NCBI GenBank assembly: GCA_964446935.1
Contig: CAYUQI010000037.1
Span: forward strand, 1 to 6,780
Length of the DNA stretch: 6,780 bases
Direction of reading: 5' to 3'
Source: UASB124 sp964446935
Lineage (GTDB): Bacteria > Babelota > Babeliae > Babelales > RVW-14
Under the pieces are notes generated by a model. It was not told where the DNA came from, ran no database searches, and saw nothing but the letters and a program-made list of their open reading frames with translations. How positions within the stretch are numbered: the first letter of the stretch is position 1; every line of letters starts with the position of its first letter. Position numbers and translations under genes: made by a program. Below, one piece after another: positions 1 through 5,726 of this stretch.

Positions 1-742
1 GGTTTTTTTTATGTATCGCAATTCGCTCGTCCAACCACTGCTTTGCATCATCTTGTAAGAGAAACCTATGATCGGTGTACTGGCAAATACTCGCCGTATG
101 GGCCTTTAAATTTTCAAGATATGCCAACTGACACCAATTTTCCTTTGTGTTTGAAGGAATCGAAAATGAACGATCCTCTGTATCAATAAATACAAATATG
201 CCCTTCGAATCACGCATTATGTTTTGCAGAGATAGATCTCTATATCCAGTTTCTTCGACAATCATCGCTAATTCTTTTGCTTCCTGAAACGAAAGCGTTG
301 CAGCATTTATTTTTGAGGTACGTGCGGCTGGTTCAATTTCTTCAGCAAAAACATATAATTCTCCATCAAGAGGATATATATATTTTTGAGGAACACGAAA
401 ACAATGAAGTCCTTTATCTGCAATACACTGACGTAGCCGCGCAGCATTGATAACTCTGGTTATATCCTTTCCTTTACAACGAAACCCTTTAACTCCATCT
501 TTTTTTACATGGTTCTTTGCTCCCTCAATTAATTTACAAGTCAAGAGCGGTGGCGCATACTTTTCAACAAATTTGGCTAACTCGAATAGACGCCCTTTTT
601 TTGCTTTTTGAATATACTCAACAACGCTCGGACTAACAGGCAAAAGATGCACAGACTTACATGACCAAGTACTCTCAGCAGCACAAGCATGTCCTGCAAA
701 AGCTATAACAATAGCAATCAATAATTTTTTGAAAAAATCCAT
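1..742 (-). CDS. Exported protein with kinase-like catalytic loop, partial (C-terminus off left edge)
   Basis: An open frame of 247 visible residues with no stop before the window edge. The ATG at 742 is preceded, 7 bases upstream, by a perfect AAGGAGG. Residues 1-22 form a signal peptide: basic start MDFFKK, hydrophobic LLIAIVIAFAG, and a likely cut near ACA/AE. I do not recognise the whole protein. Residues 167-174 read YRDLSLQN, matching the protein-kinase catalytic loop HRDxxxxN, and D187 in IDTED sits where the DFG Asp would be. D169 to N174 is 5 residues and N174 to D187 is 13, the same spacing as in protein kinase A (D166, N171, D184). VFAEEIEP (131-138) resembles a hinge segment. No glycine-rich loop is evident; K85 or K90 could be the ATP lysine. 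Several Cys (20, 28, 69, 89, 106, 114) would suit an exported domain. It may be an active secreted kinase, a kinase-fold phosphotransferase or a pseudokinase. Coding is very likely; the kinase relation is moderately supported. Confidence 0.85.
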   Translation of the reverse strand, partial: MDFFKKLLIAIVIAFAGHACAAESTWSCKSVHLLPVSPSVVEYIQKAKKGRLFELAKFVEKYAPPLLTCKLIEGAKNHVKKDGVKGFRCKGKDITRVINAARLRQCIADKGLHCFRVPQKYIYPLDGELYVFAEEIEPAARTSKINAATLSFQEAKELAMIVEETGYRDLSLQNIMRDSKGIFVFIDTEDRSFSIPSNTKENWCQLAYLENLKAHTASICQYTDHRFLLQDDAKQWLDERIAIHKKN

Positions 743-749
743 AGTATAA

Positions 750-756
750 CCTCCTT
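750..756 (-). promoter_or_regulatory. Ribosome binding site of the kinase-like gene
   Basis: AAGGAGG on the minus strand, 7 bases before the ATG at 742. It fixes the start of the left-edge gene, and the signal peptide begins directly at that ATG. Confidence 0.8.
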
Positions 757-805
757 ATAATGTTCTTATAGCGCCCCAACCCAATGCTGAAAAACTATAT
801 AGAAA

Positions 806-834
806 AGCATAAAAAACGATTGCCAATCTGTCAA
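806..834 (-). promoter_or_regulatory. Sigma-70-like promoter for the kinase-like gene
   Basis: On the minus strand a perfect -35 box TTGACA (829-834) is followed after 17 bases by TATGCT (806-811, 4 of 6 matches to TATAAT). Transcription would start near 799, giving a leader of about 55 bases. It lies in the only gene-free stretch between the acylphosphatase-like gene and this one, which implies the left-edge gene is a separate transcription unit. Predicted by eye. Confidence 0.5.
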
Positions 835-921
835 AGCAAACATCAATTCATGAAAAGATGGTTAATAACAAACATGCAGCGTTTCTACATGAAAAGAAAT
901 AATGGAATAGAAAGCGTCGAT

Positions 922-940
922 TCATTTCATTGAGAAATGA
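922..940. repeat. Short inverted repeat in intergenic region
   Basis: TCATTTC and GAAATGA form a 7-bp stem with a 5-base loop, about 30 bases past the stop of the acylphosphatase-like gene. There is no T-run on the minus-strand side and the stem is AT-rich, so it is a poor terminator. The motif TCATTGA also occurs directly repeated at 927-933 and 945-951. Nothing else is seen in 835-970. Confidence 0.25.
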
Positions 941-970
941 TCCCTCATTGAAAAACATAACTGATAAGAT

Positions 971-1252
971 TTAGTCACCAATGATTCTAAAGACGCCGCG
1001 GAAATCTTTTTCTTTAACAAAGGGTTCTGCGATCAAACCCTTGATACCGCCTTCGGCGTTGCCTCTATACAAATCATCAATAAACATATCAAGCTTGTCG
1101 GAATAACCGCATGCATAAATGAGAATACTACTATCCTCAGCACCCTGCACAATTCCTTCGACGCCATGTTTTTGTGCAGTTTTTTGAATGTATGAGCGAT
1201 ATGAATTACCTTGTACATTGCCCATCACCTTGATTTTCAAACACTTTCTCAT
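971..1252 (-). CDS. Acylphosphatase-like protein, catalytic Asn replaced
   Basis: 93 residues, the usual length of the acylphosphatase family (small ferredoxin-like fold enzymes that hydrolyse acyl phosphates such as carbamoyl or acetyl phosphate). Residues 11-19, GNVQGNSYR, match the phosphate-binding signature GxVQGVxFR, and R19 is the expected catalytic Arg. The second signature, normally GxVRN followed by DG, aligns without gaps to G33-IVQG-AEDSS. The catalytic Asn is Gly at position 37 and the DG turn is DS. In characterised acylphosphatases this Asn positions the attacking water and its loss largely abolishes activity, so this copy may be inactive, altered, or a binding protein. The start is supported by GAGGAGGAG about 8 bases upstream (1261-1269). 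It lies 120 bases after the glycosyltransferase, with a candidate promoter in the gap. Family membership is probable; activity is doubtful. Confidence 0.85.
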   Translation of the reverse strand: MRKCLKIKVMGNVQGNSYRSYIQKTAQKHGVEGIVQGAEDSSILIYACGYSDKLDMFIDDLYRGNAEGGIKGLIAEPFVKEKDFRGVFRIIGD

Positions 1253-1326
1253 ACGTATGTCTCCTCCTCTTCAGTTGGTGTTTGCCATACCGCATCATGC
1301 TTATTCTGCGGATTTTATTAGTCAGT

Positions 1327-1355
1327 AGTATAATCAAGTGTTGCATTGGGGTGAA
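1327..1355 (-). promoter_or_regulatory. Candidate promoter for the acylphosphatase-like gene
   Basis: Minus-strand TTCACC (1350-1355, 4 of 6 matches to TTGACA), a 17-base spacer, then TATACT (1327-1332, 5 of 6 matches to TATAAT). Transcription would start near 1320, about 68 bases before the ATG. No convincing terminator separates this gene from the glycosyltransferase (only a small GAAGAAATCTTC palindrome), so read-through from the ATP synthase operon is also possible. Confidence 0.4.
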
Positions 1356-1372
1356 GATTTCTTCTATGTTGC

Positions 1373-2566
1373 TCAAAAATGACGGTTCTTAAAGGGAAAA
1401 GTGTTATAAAGAATTGCATGCTGTTGAATCATAGTTGATGTATAAAAGTCCTGTAGGTGATCATTATATGACCTTAATTGACCATAGAGCACCGGATTGA
1501 TAATAATTCTTTCTATCGCTGACGCCAACCCTTGCCAATCACCAGGACGCACAAGATACCCATTCTTATGATCACTAATCACTTCATAAATGCCACCAAC
1601 GTCATATGCAACGACGGGCAAAGAAGATAACCGAGCTTCAACGGCAGCACATGGCAAGCCTTCCCACAACGAACTAAGAGCAAACAGATGCCACGAACGC
1701 AGCCATTGTTCTACATTCCCTTGCCATCCCAACACGTCAACATAATCAGAAAGATTTTCCTGTACAATCCAACGTTCAATGTCAGATCGTAACTCACCAT
1801 CACCAATCAGCTGTAATCGCGGCTGCGCAAACCCTTGTGCTGTTATTGATTGGAATACTTGTTTAAAAGCCTTAAGTAAATCAATAATATTTTTTTGCTG
1901 CTTAAAACATGAGATGGTCCCTATTACACACGGCTGTTTTCGAAAATCAATAGTACCAGAAGGAACACATTCAATAGCACGTGCAGTAAGAAACTTTTGT
2001 TCATCAACAGCAGCTCTAATAACTGAACTTTTACGAGCAAAACGAGGGAATTTACGTATACCAATAAGACGATCTCGTTCTGAAACACAAACAAAATGTG
2101 TCGTAATAAGACTGGTTACAAATTCAAGTACATAAATTGCAATCCATGGAATTGCCGATTGGAAATCATGAAATCCATACCCATGAATAGTATGAACTCG
2201 ATATGGAATTCGCGCAAAAAAAGCAGCCCAACGGCCAACTATCCCTGCCTTTGTGCTATGGGTATGAACAATGATGGAACCGTGTTGCTTTTTGAGACGG
2301 CGCAAAATTCGTATCATCTGTATAAAATTACGTACCTCAGATAATACTGTTTTTATACCAACTTCACGCTTGAAATCTTTGAGAAAATATACCGAAGAAA
2401 ATTTTTGCGCTTCAGAAACTAACTGTCCCTGAGCGCCAGAAATAAGCGATGCTGTCGTAAATCTTTTCTGAACACCATCCATAAGAGCAAGACAGACTTT
2501 TTGCGCACCACCTAATTCAAGTTTAGTTATGATATAAACAACATGAGGGGCTTTCTCCTGACTCAT
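1373..2566 (-). CDS. Glycosyltransferase family 4 (GT-B fold)
   Basis: 397 residues, normal for a complete retaining GT4 enzyme that transfers a sugar from a nucleotide-sugar donor, usually for polysaccharide, LPS or glycolipid assembly at the inner face of the cytoplasmic membrane. The N-terminal acceptor domain has the typical opening KLELGGAQ (15-22), HTHSTKAGIVGR (101-112) and HTIHGYGFHDF (125-135). The C-terminal donor domain starts near 213 with IGTISCFKQQKN and has IGDG (254-257) and the EX7E motif E302-GLPCAAV-E310, followed by DVGG (322-325) and NGYLVRPGD. Both motif glutamates are present, so it looks active. The ATG at 2566 has GGGAGGAG just upstream (2569-2576). It starts 32 bases after atpE stops, on the same strand with no terminator between, so co-transcription with the ATP synthase genes is likely. 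The exact sugar and acceptor cannot be told from sequence. Confidence 0.93.
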   Translation of the reverse strand: MSQEKAPHVVYIITKLELGGAQKVCLALMDGVQKRFTTASLISGAQGQLVSEAQKFSSVYFLKDFKREVGIKTVLSEVRNFIQMIRILRRLKKQHGSIIVHTHSTKAGIVGRWAAFFARIPYRVHTIHGYGFHDFQSAIPWIAIYVLEFVTSLITTHFVCVSERDRLIGIRKFPRFARKSSVIRAAVDEQKFLTARAIECVPSGTIDFRKQPCVIGTISCFKQQKNIIDLLKAFKQVFQSITAQGFAQPRLQLIGDGELRSDIERWIVQENLSDYVDVLGWQGNVEQWLRSWHLFALSSLWEGLPCAAVEARLSSLPVVAYDVGGIYEVISDHKNGYLVRPGDWQGLASAIERIIINPVLYGQLRSYNDHLQDFYTSTMIQQHAILYNTFPFKNRHF

Positions 2567-2598
2567 CTCTCCTCCCTACTCACCTTACATCGTATTTA

Positions 2599-3549
2599 TC
2601 ACATAATCAGGAACAGACCAACAATCAATGCATAGATCATCGTTGATTCAATAAAGGCAACTGCCAGTAACGTTGATCGTGCCAACGATCCATACGTAGT
2701 TGGATCCATTGATATTTGATAACAACTTCGTGATGCAACAAAACCCATACCAACAGCACTGGCAAGAGAAGCTACCCCAATGGTAGCCGTCGCAGTAATC
2801 GCTTTAAGCGCAGATACAAAGGTGGCCGCTTGACCGGTCGGTGAATAAATCATCAACATGGCAAACAAAACACAAAAAATCATTGGTGTTTCAATAATAG
2901 CTTCATTCATTAAGGCAAACGGGAATAATTTATTATAGGCATGTTTGTTAACCCCTATTGAAAAACAAGCTGAGTACGCAAATAATGCCTGGCCTGTTGA
3001 AGGTCCAATACAGCCCACCGCAATAACAATGCCAGAGGCAAAGAGTTTAAGGCTTTCATAAAATTCAAGCGTTGGTGTTATTTGATTTTTGATAAGTAAG
3101 GCTATGACAAAAGCAAAGATAGCAGGTGCTTCGATAATTGATTGTGCAATGAGCATAAACGTAAGAATCTTTGCTGCAAAGAACGGTTGACGAGCCGTTG
3201 CCTGTGTCGCAGCTTTAACAACACAACTTGACGCAATACTAATGGCAGCAGCAGCAACCCCGACAGCAAGCCCAATCCCCAACTCAGCCAAAGCTATGTT
3301 CCAGCTTGGTTCAGCAAAACCACCGAATAAAGTTACCATCGTTGTAACTAAAGCAATGATGGCACCACTCTCAATAAGTGCCAACCCGATAATCATGGCA
3401 CGAAAATTGGCCATATTGCCGGATGGTTGTCGCGTCATTGCTTCTTGAACAGCAGAGGCCGCAATTCCCTGACCAATACCAGCTCCCATACCACCCAAAA
3501 AAATACCTAACCCTGCAGAAAAATAGTGTAGAACTTCTGGTGTTAGCAT
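2599..3549 (-). CDS. atpE: ATP synthase Fo subunit c, four fused hairpins
   Basis: Subunit c forms the membrane rotor ring that carries H+ or Na+. Standard bacterial c has about 80 residues and one helical hairpin; this protein has 316 residues and reads as four tandem c units (about 1-78, 79-157, 158-238, 239-316), hence eight membrane helices. Each unit has a Gly/Ala-rich first helix and a second helix with the ion-binding Glu: E60 (LIESGAII), E140 (IIEAPAIF), E220 (IIETPMIF), E301 (FIESTMIY), spaced 80, 80 and 81 residues. The cytoplasmic RQP loop is present in units 1 and 2 (40-42, 120-122) but is VNK and MDP in units 3 and 4. The position equal to Gln32 of the Na+-binding c of Ilyobacter is Q27, S107, Q187 and M268. 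The start overlaps the atpB stop by 7 bases (ATGCTAA) with GGGGGAG just upstream, so translation is probably coupled. No frameshift or internal stop is seen. Confidence 0.95.
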   Translation of the reverse strand: MLTPEVLHYFSAGLGIFLGGMGAGIGQGIAASAVQEAMTRQPSGNMANFRAMIIGLALIESGAIIALVTTMVTLFGGFAEPSWNIALAELGIGLAVGVAAAAISIASSCVVKAATQATARQPFFAAKILTFMLIAQSIIEAPAIFAFVIALLIKNQITPTLEFYESLKLFASGIVIAVGCIGPSTGQALFAYSACFSIGVNKHAYNKLFPFALMNEAIIETPMIFCVLFAMLMIYSPTGQAATFVSALKAITATATIGVASLASAVGMGFVASRSCYQISMDPTTYGSLARSTLLAVAFIESTMIYALIVGLFLIM

Positions 3550-4391
3550 GCTGCTCCCCCGTGTTCCTCTTTTGCCGGATCATGCTGTGTGCCTATTGCT
3601 AAATAGGTTGTCGTTAACATCGTAACCACAAATGACTGAATCATGCCTTCAAAAATACCTAAAAAGATCTGAAGCCAGGCAACAAGCAATAAAATGTTCA
3701 AAGAAAAATGAGCAAAAGAATTAAGCCGTGCAAGCGATTGAATAGAAGAAAAACGCGACGTTATCCACAAGAGGGCAACCGTCACAACGGCTGCAATAAT
3801 GAAAGCAATCTCATATTTCCCTATAAAATCAAGAACCATCGCAACAATAACCCCACCACCCAAAATATTGCCAAACAATCGGAATGACATAGAAGCTATT
3901 TTTGAAAGCTCTCCTACAATATGAATAGGAATTAATGGAAAAAACGGTTCAGCAAACTCTTTTAAATAACCACCAATCCCATGAACCCTAATTTTGTGAT
4001 ATTGCACATATAAAAATGATGTTACCCCAATCGCAAGTGTTGTATTGATATCTTTCGTTGCTTCTTCAACAAATGGCAAGATCCCCACCAAACTGCTGGT
4101 AAACGTAAAAAGAAAAATACAGACAATAAATGCAAAATAATAATAATTAAAATGATCGAAAGAATCACGACAAAGAGAAAGAAAGAAGGATAACCCCTGC
4201 TCAAAACTTACAAAAACAGGACTCATTTCGCGGTTAAGATAGCGTCTTCCAAGCAAAACAATACAAAACAATATCGCCATTGCTATCCATGTTGCAAGGA
4301 CGATCTCACTGTGCACGGTCCAAAAATTACCAGTAAGTCCTATATAAGAAAACGGTTTTACTGTTTTATAATCAAAAATTCCAATACTCAT
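3543..4391 (-). CDS. atpB: ATP synthase Fo subunit a
   Basis: 282 residues, a multi-helix stator subunit that forms the two ion half-channels against the c ring. The conserved core is intact: DINTT (114-118), the segment PLIPIHIVGELSK (152-164), and SFRLFGN (169-175) whose R171 is the essential stator Arg (R210 in E. coli). The last helix has Q252 followed by SFVVTMLTTTYL, the usual C-terminal channel motif. The ATG at 4391 overlaps the stop of the upstream gene as ATGA, a typical coupled start. An in-frame TTG at 4427 would add 12 residues but lies inside the upstream gene and has no ribosome site. A GGAGGT lies at 4408-4413, 16 bases before the ATG, rather far for direct use. Downstream it overlaps atpE by 7 bases. 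Intact core residues indicate a working ion channel despite the unusual partner c subunit. Confidence 0.95.
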   Translation of the reverse strand: MSIGIFDYKTVKPFSYIGLTGNFWTVHSEIVLATWIAMAILFCIVLLGRRYLNREMSPVFVSFEQGLSFFLSLCRDSFDHFNYYYFAFIVCIFLFTFTSSLVGILPFVEEATKDINTTLAIGVTSFLYVQYHKIRVHGIGGYLKEFAEPFFPLIPIHIVGELSKIASMSFRLFGNILGGGVIVAMVLDFIGKYEIAFIIAAVVTVALLWITSRFSSIQSLARLNSFAHFSLNILLLVAWLQIFLGIFEGMIQSFVVTMLTTTYLAIGTQHDPAKEEHGGAAC

Positions 4392-4678
4392 GACAATGTT
4401 TTTGCATACCTCCAGACAACAACCCAAAAAGCAACTAAGAAAGCCACGGCACTGAGTATCATATTAACGTGAAATATTTTCATAAAACAATAAATAAAAA
4501 TGCCGGCAGCTGCATAACTAATGGCAAATGAAACAAACACAAAAACAGATCTTCGAACCCTCGTAGCCTGAACCAACGCTTCGTTTCCATAATTTTTAAT
4601 TCGCCGCAGGAACAACCATCCATAAGCGGCACCCATGCATAAGCCAAGAAACAGCGAGGTAAAAACATTATAATTCAT
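4388..4678 (-). CDS. AtpI/AtpR-like three-helix membrane protein of the ATP synthase operon
   Basis: 96 residues with three predicted membrane helices: about 5-24, 44-66 and 71-90, with a basic loop RRIKNYG and RVRR (25-43) between the first two. Position directly before atpB is that of atpI in ordinary F-type operons and of atpR in N-ATPase operons (order R-B-E). AtpI is thought to help c-ring assembly or Mg2+ handling, and usually has four helices; AtpR has three, as here. The SFAISYAAAG stretch in helix 2 has no Arg, whereas my recollection is that AtpR has a conserved membrane Arg there, so assignment to AtpR is unsure. The ATG at 4678 has a modest AGGGA about 7 bases upstream. The gene ends in an ATGA overlap with atpB. 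It is the first gene of the operon. That it is a membrane protein of the ATP synthase cluster is firm; the exact family is not. Confidence 0.8.
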   Translation of the reverse strand: MNYNVFTSLFLGLCMGAAYGWLFLRRIKNYGNEALVQATRVRRSVFVFVSFAISYAAAGIFIYCFMKIFHVNMILSAVAFLVAFWVVVWRYAKTLS

Positions 4679-4702
4679 ACATATTCCCTATAAATCCTTA
4701 TC

Positions 4703-4731
4703 ATATTAGTACTCTACACGAAATGCTGCAA
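4703..4731 (-). promoter_or_regulatory. Candidate promoter of the Fo operon
   Basis: Minus-strand TTGCAG (4726-4731), 17-base spacer, TAATAT (4703-4708, 4 of 6 matches to TATAAT). The start would be near 4696, giving a leader of about 18 bases before the ATG at 4678. It would drive the AtpI/AtpR-like gene, atpB, atpE and the glycosyltransferase. The -35 match is weak, so this is tentative. Confidence 0.35.
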
Positions 4732-4801
4732 GCAGGGAAAGCAAAAAACATACCTTTAAACACTTTACTACCAAGCCATCTTCTTTTGTTTTTTCAAATT
4801 G

Positions 4802-4831
4802 TTGATTTTTAATTAAAACATTACTTAGACT
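4802..4831 (+). promoter_or_regulatory. Candidate promoter of the membrane-anchored orphan gene
   Basis: TTGATT (4802-4807), 18-base spacer, TAGACT (4826-4831), each with 4 of 6 consensus matches. Transcription from about 4838-4840 would begin just past the ATG at 4836, which supports the internal start at 4932 and leaves a leader of about 93 bases. It is divergent from the Fo operon promoter, about 70 bases away. Confidence 0.4.
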
Positions 4832-4843
4832 AAAAATGAAGAT

Positions 4844-4876
4844 ATTTGGCAAAAATGACATTGAGTCAAGCCAAAT
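4844..4876 (+). promoter_or_regulatory. Possible leader hairpin
   Basis: ATTTGGC (4844-4850) pairs with GCCAAAT (4870-4876), and inside it TGAC (4856-4859) pairs with GTCA (4865-4868) around a 5-base loop. The two stems are separated by five unpaired A on one side and one A on the other. It lies in the predicted leader of the gene starting at 4932, ahead of its ribosome site. It does not match any riboswitch known to me; a chance structure is possible. Confidence 0.25.
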
Positions 4877-4920
4877 TCAAGAAAAAAAGGGGCAGGGGAA
4901 GTATAAATTCTCAAAAAAAG

Positions 4921-4927
4921 AGGGGGG
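4921..4927 (+). promoter_or_regulatory. Ribosome binding site deciding the 4932 start
   Basis: AGGGGGG lies 4 bases before the ATG at 4932. No comparable site precedes the in-frame ATG at 4836, so this favours the shorter protein. Confidence 0.6.
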
Positions 4928-4931
4928 AACC

Positions 4932-5504
4932 ATGACAAATAAAAACATTTTATTGTTTATGTTTCTTATCATTCTAGGCATGTTTGGCCTACGAATTATG
5001 GAAGCACGACGAGCATCAACGTTATTACCTGTACCAAAACCAGGAACATATACGGTTGCTGAATTGTTTTCATTAATTAATCAAAACAATCCAGCAAAAA
5101 CCTCTGAATTCATTGTACCGCTTACCGGTAAAAGCCCTAACTACACGGTCATTAAAGCAGGAGATGATATCACTAAAATTACAGGTTCAGCCGGAACCAG
5201 TAAACGCGGACTTACTGGTATTATTTCTCAAGCTACGATGAACAAAACAACAGTAACCCTGCGACCAGATATTACATTAATAAATTTTCTGTTCAGCGCA
5301 AAACAGAAACGCCTTGATTCTGCATCAAAGGCTGGTTACCAAAAAATACTTCTTTATTTTGAACTCGGAGGGTTCCGCTTTTACTTAGTTGACCCTTTTC
5401 CTGGCAAAATTGTAACCTTAAAGGGTACAAAACGCAGCCCTGCTATGAACAACATTAAAAAATGGGATCTTACAGAAACCTATGTGAGGATCCCGGGCGC
5501 TTAA
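4932..5504 (+). CDS. Membrane-anchored protein of unknown function
   Basis: 190 residues; I do not recognise the family. Residues 6-22 (ILLFMFLIILGMFGLRI) make a single N-terminal membrane helix or uncleaved signal anchor, followed by basic ARR and a Pro-rich linker LLPVPKPGTY (31-40). The rest, about 150 residues, is soluble and probably outside the cytoplasm: a helix-like TVAELFSLINQNN, then a mixed segment with KAGDDITKITG and KRGLTGIISQATMNKTT, and a beta-rich end with ILLYFELGGFRFYLVDPFPG (139-158). No Cys remains in it. An in-frame ATG at 4836 would add 32 very polar residues before the membrane helix, but it has no ribosome site and sits at or before the predicted transcription start. 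The gene stands alone: divergent promoter upstream, terminator 24 bases after the stop. Coding is well supported by anchor, ribosome site and terminator; function is unknown. Confidence 0.82.
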   Translation: MTNKNILLFMFLIILGMFGLRIMEARRASTLLPVPKPGTYTVAELFSLINQNNPAKTSEFIVPLTGKSPNYTVIKAGDDITKITGSAGTSKRGLTGIISQATMNKTTVTLRPDITLINFLFSAKQKRLDSASKAGYQKILLYFELGGFRFYLVDPFPGKIVTLKGTKRSPAMNNIKKWDLTETYVRIPGA

Positions 5505-5527
5505 ACTGTTTAACTCTTGTTTTTACA

Positions 5528-5560
5528 GAAAGGCCGGTATTAACCGGCCTTTCTTGTCTT
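5528..5560 (+). terminator. Intrinsic terminator after the membrane-anchored gene
   Basis: GAAAGGCCGGT (5528-5538) and ACCGGCCTTTC (5543-5553) form a perfect 11-bp GC-rich stem with loop ATTA, followed by TTGTCTT. It begins 24 bases after the stop at 5504. Confidence 0.85.
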
Positions 5561-5642
5561 ACCCCTAAGCACCAAACCAATACCCCACACAAAGCATCTG
5601 CCTTGTAATCATAAAACATTGCATTTTTATTTAAATAAACTA

Positions 5643-5672
5643 TTGCAAATAGAAACTAAATACTGATACTAT
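5643..5672 (+). promoter_or_regulatory. Candidate promoter of the coiled-coil exported gene
   Basis: TTGCAA (5643-5648, 4 of 6 matches), 18-base spacer, TACTAT (5667-5672). Overlapping TATAAG (5670-5675) and TATAAA (5676-5681) could also act as -10 boxes, so the exact start is uncertain. The region between the upstream terminator and this gene (5561-5726) holds nothing else that I can see. Confidence 0.4.
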
Positions 5673-5711
5673 AAGTATAAATAGTTGGTAGTGTGTAGCC
5701 ATAGCAAATTC

Positions 5712-5720
5712 AGGAAGGAG
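5712..5720 (+). promoter_or_regulatory. Ribosome binding site deciding the 5727 start
   Basis: AGGAAGGAG ends 6 bases before the ATG at 5727, where a signal peptide begins. This rules against the in-frame TTG at 5685, which would put 14 residues ahead of the signal peptide. Confidence 0.8.
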
Positions 5721-5726
5721 ATATTT

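Noticed and set aside
922..940. Hairpin as a terminator for the acylphosphatase-like gene
   Set aside because: Weak AT-rich stem with no T-run on the correct side; listed only as an inverted repeat.
1779..2344. Plus-strand frames of 118 and 82 residues opposite the glycosyltransferase
   Set aside because: They are antisense shadows of a clear GT4 gene, with Cys-rich, low-likelihood protein and no ribosome sites.
3242..3448. Plus-strand 68-residue frame opposite atpE
   Set aside because: Shadow of the Ala/Gly-rich c subunit coding strand; no independent support.
4392..4427. TTG start at 4427 for atpB adding 12 residues
   Set aside because: No ribosome site precedes it, the added residues are unlike subunit a starts, and the ATG at 4391 forms a classic ATGA overlap.
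4836..4931. ATG start at 4836 for the membrane-anchored orphan
   Set aside because: No ribosome site, it would put 32 polar residues before the membrane anchor, and the likely transcription start is at or after it. Kept only as a remote alternative.
5685..5726. TTG start at 5685 for the coiled-coil exported protein
   Set aside because: AGGAAGGAG sits 6 bases before ATG 5727, where the signal peptide begins.
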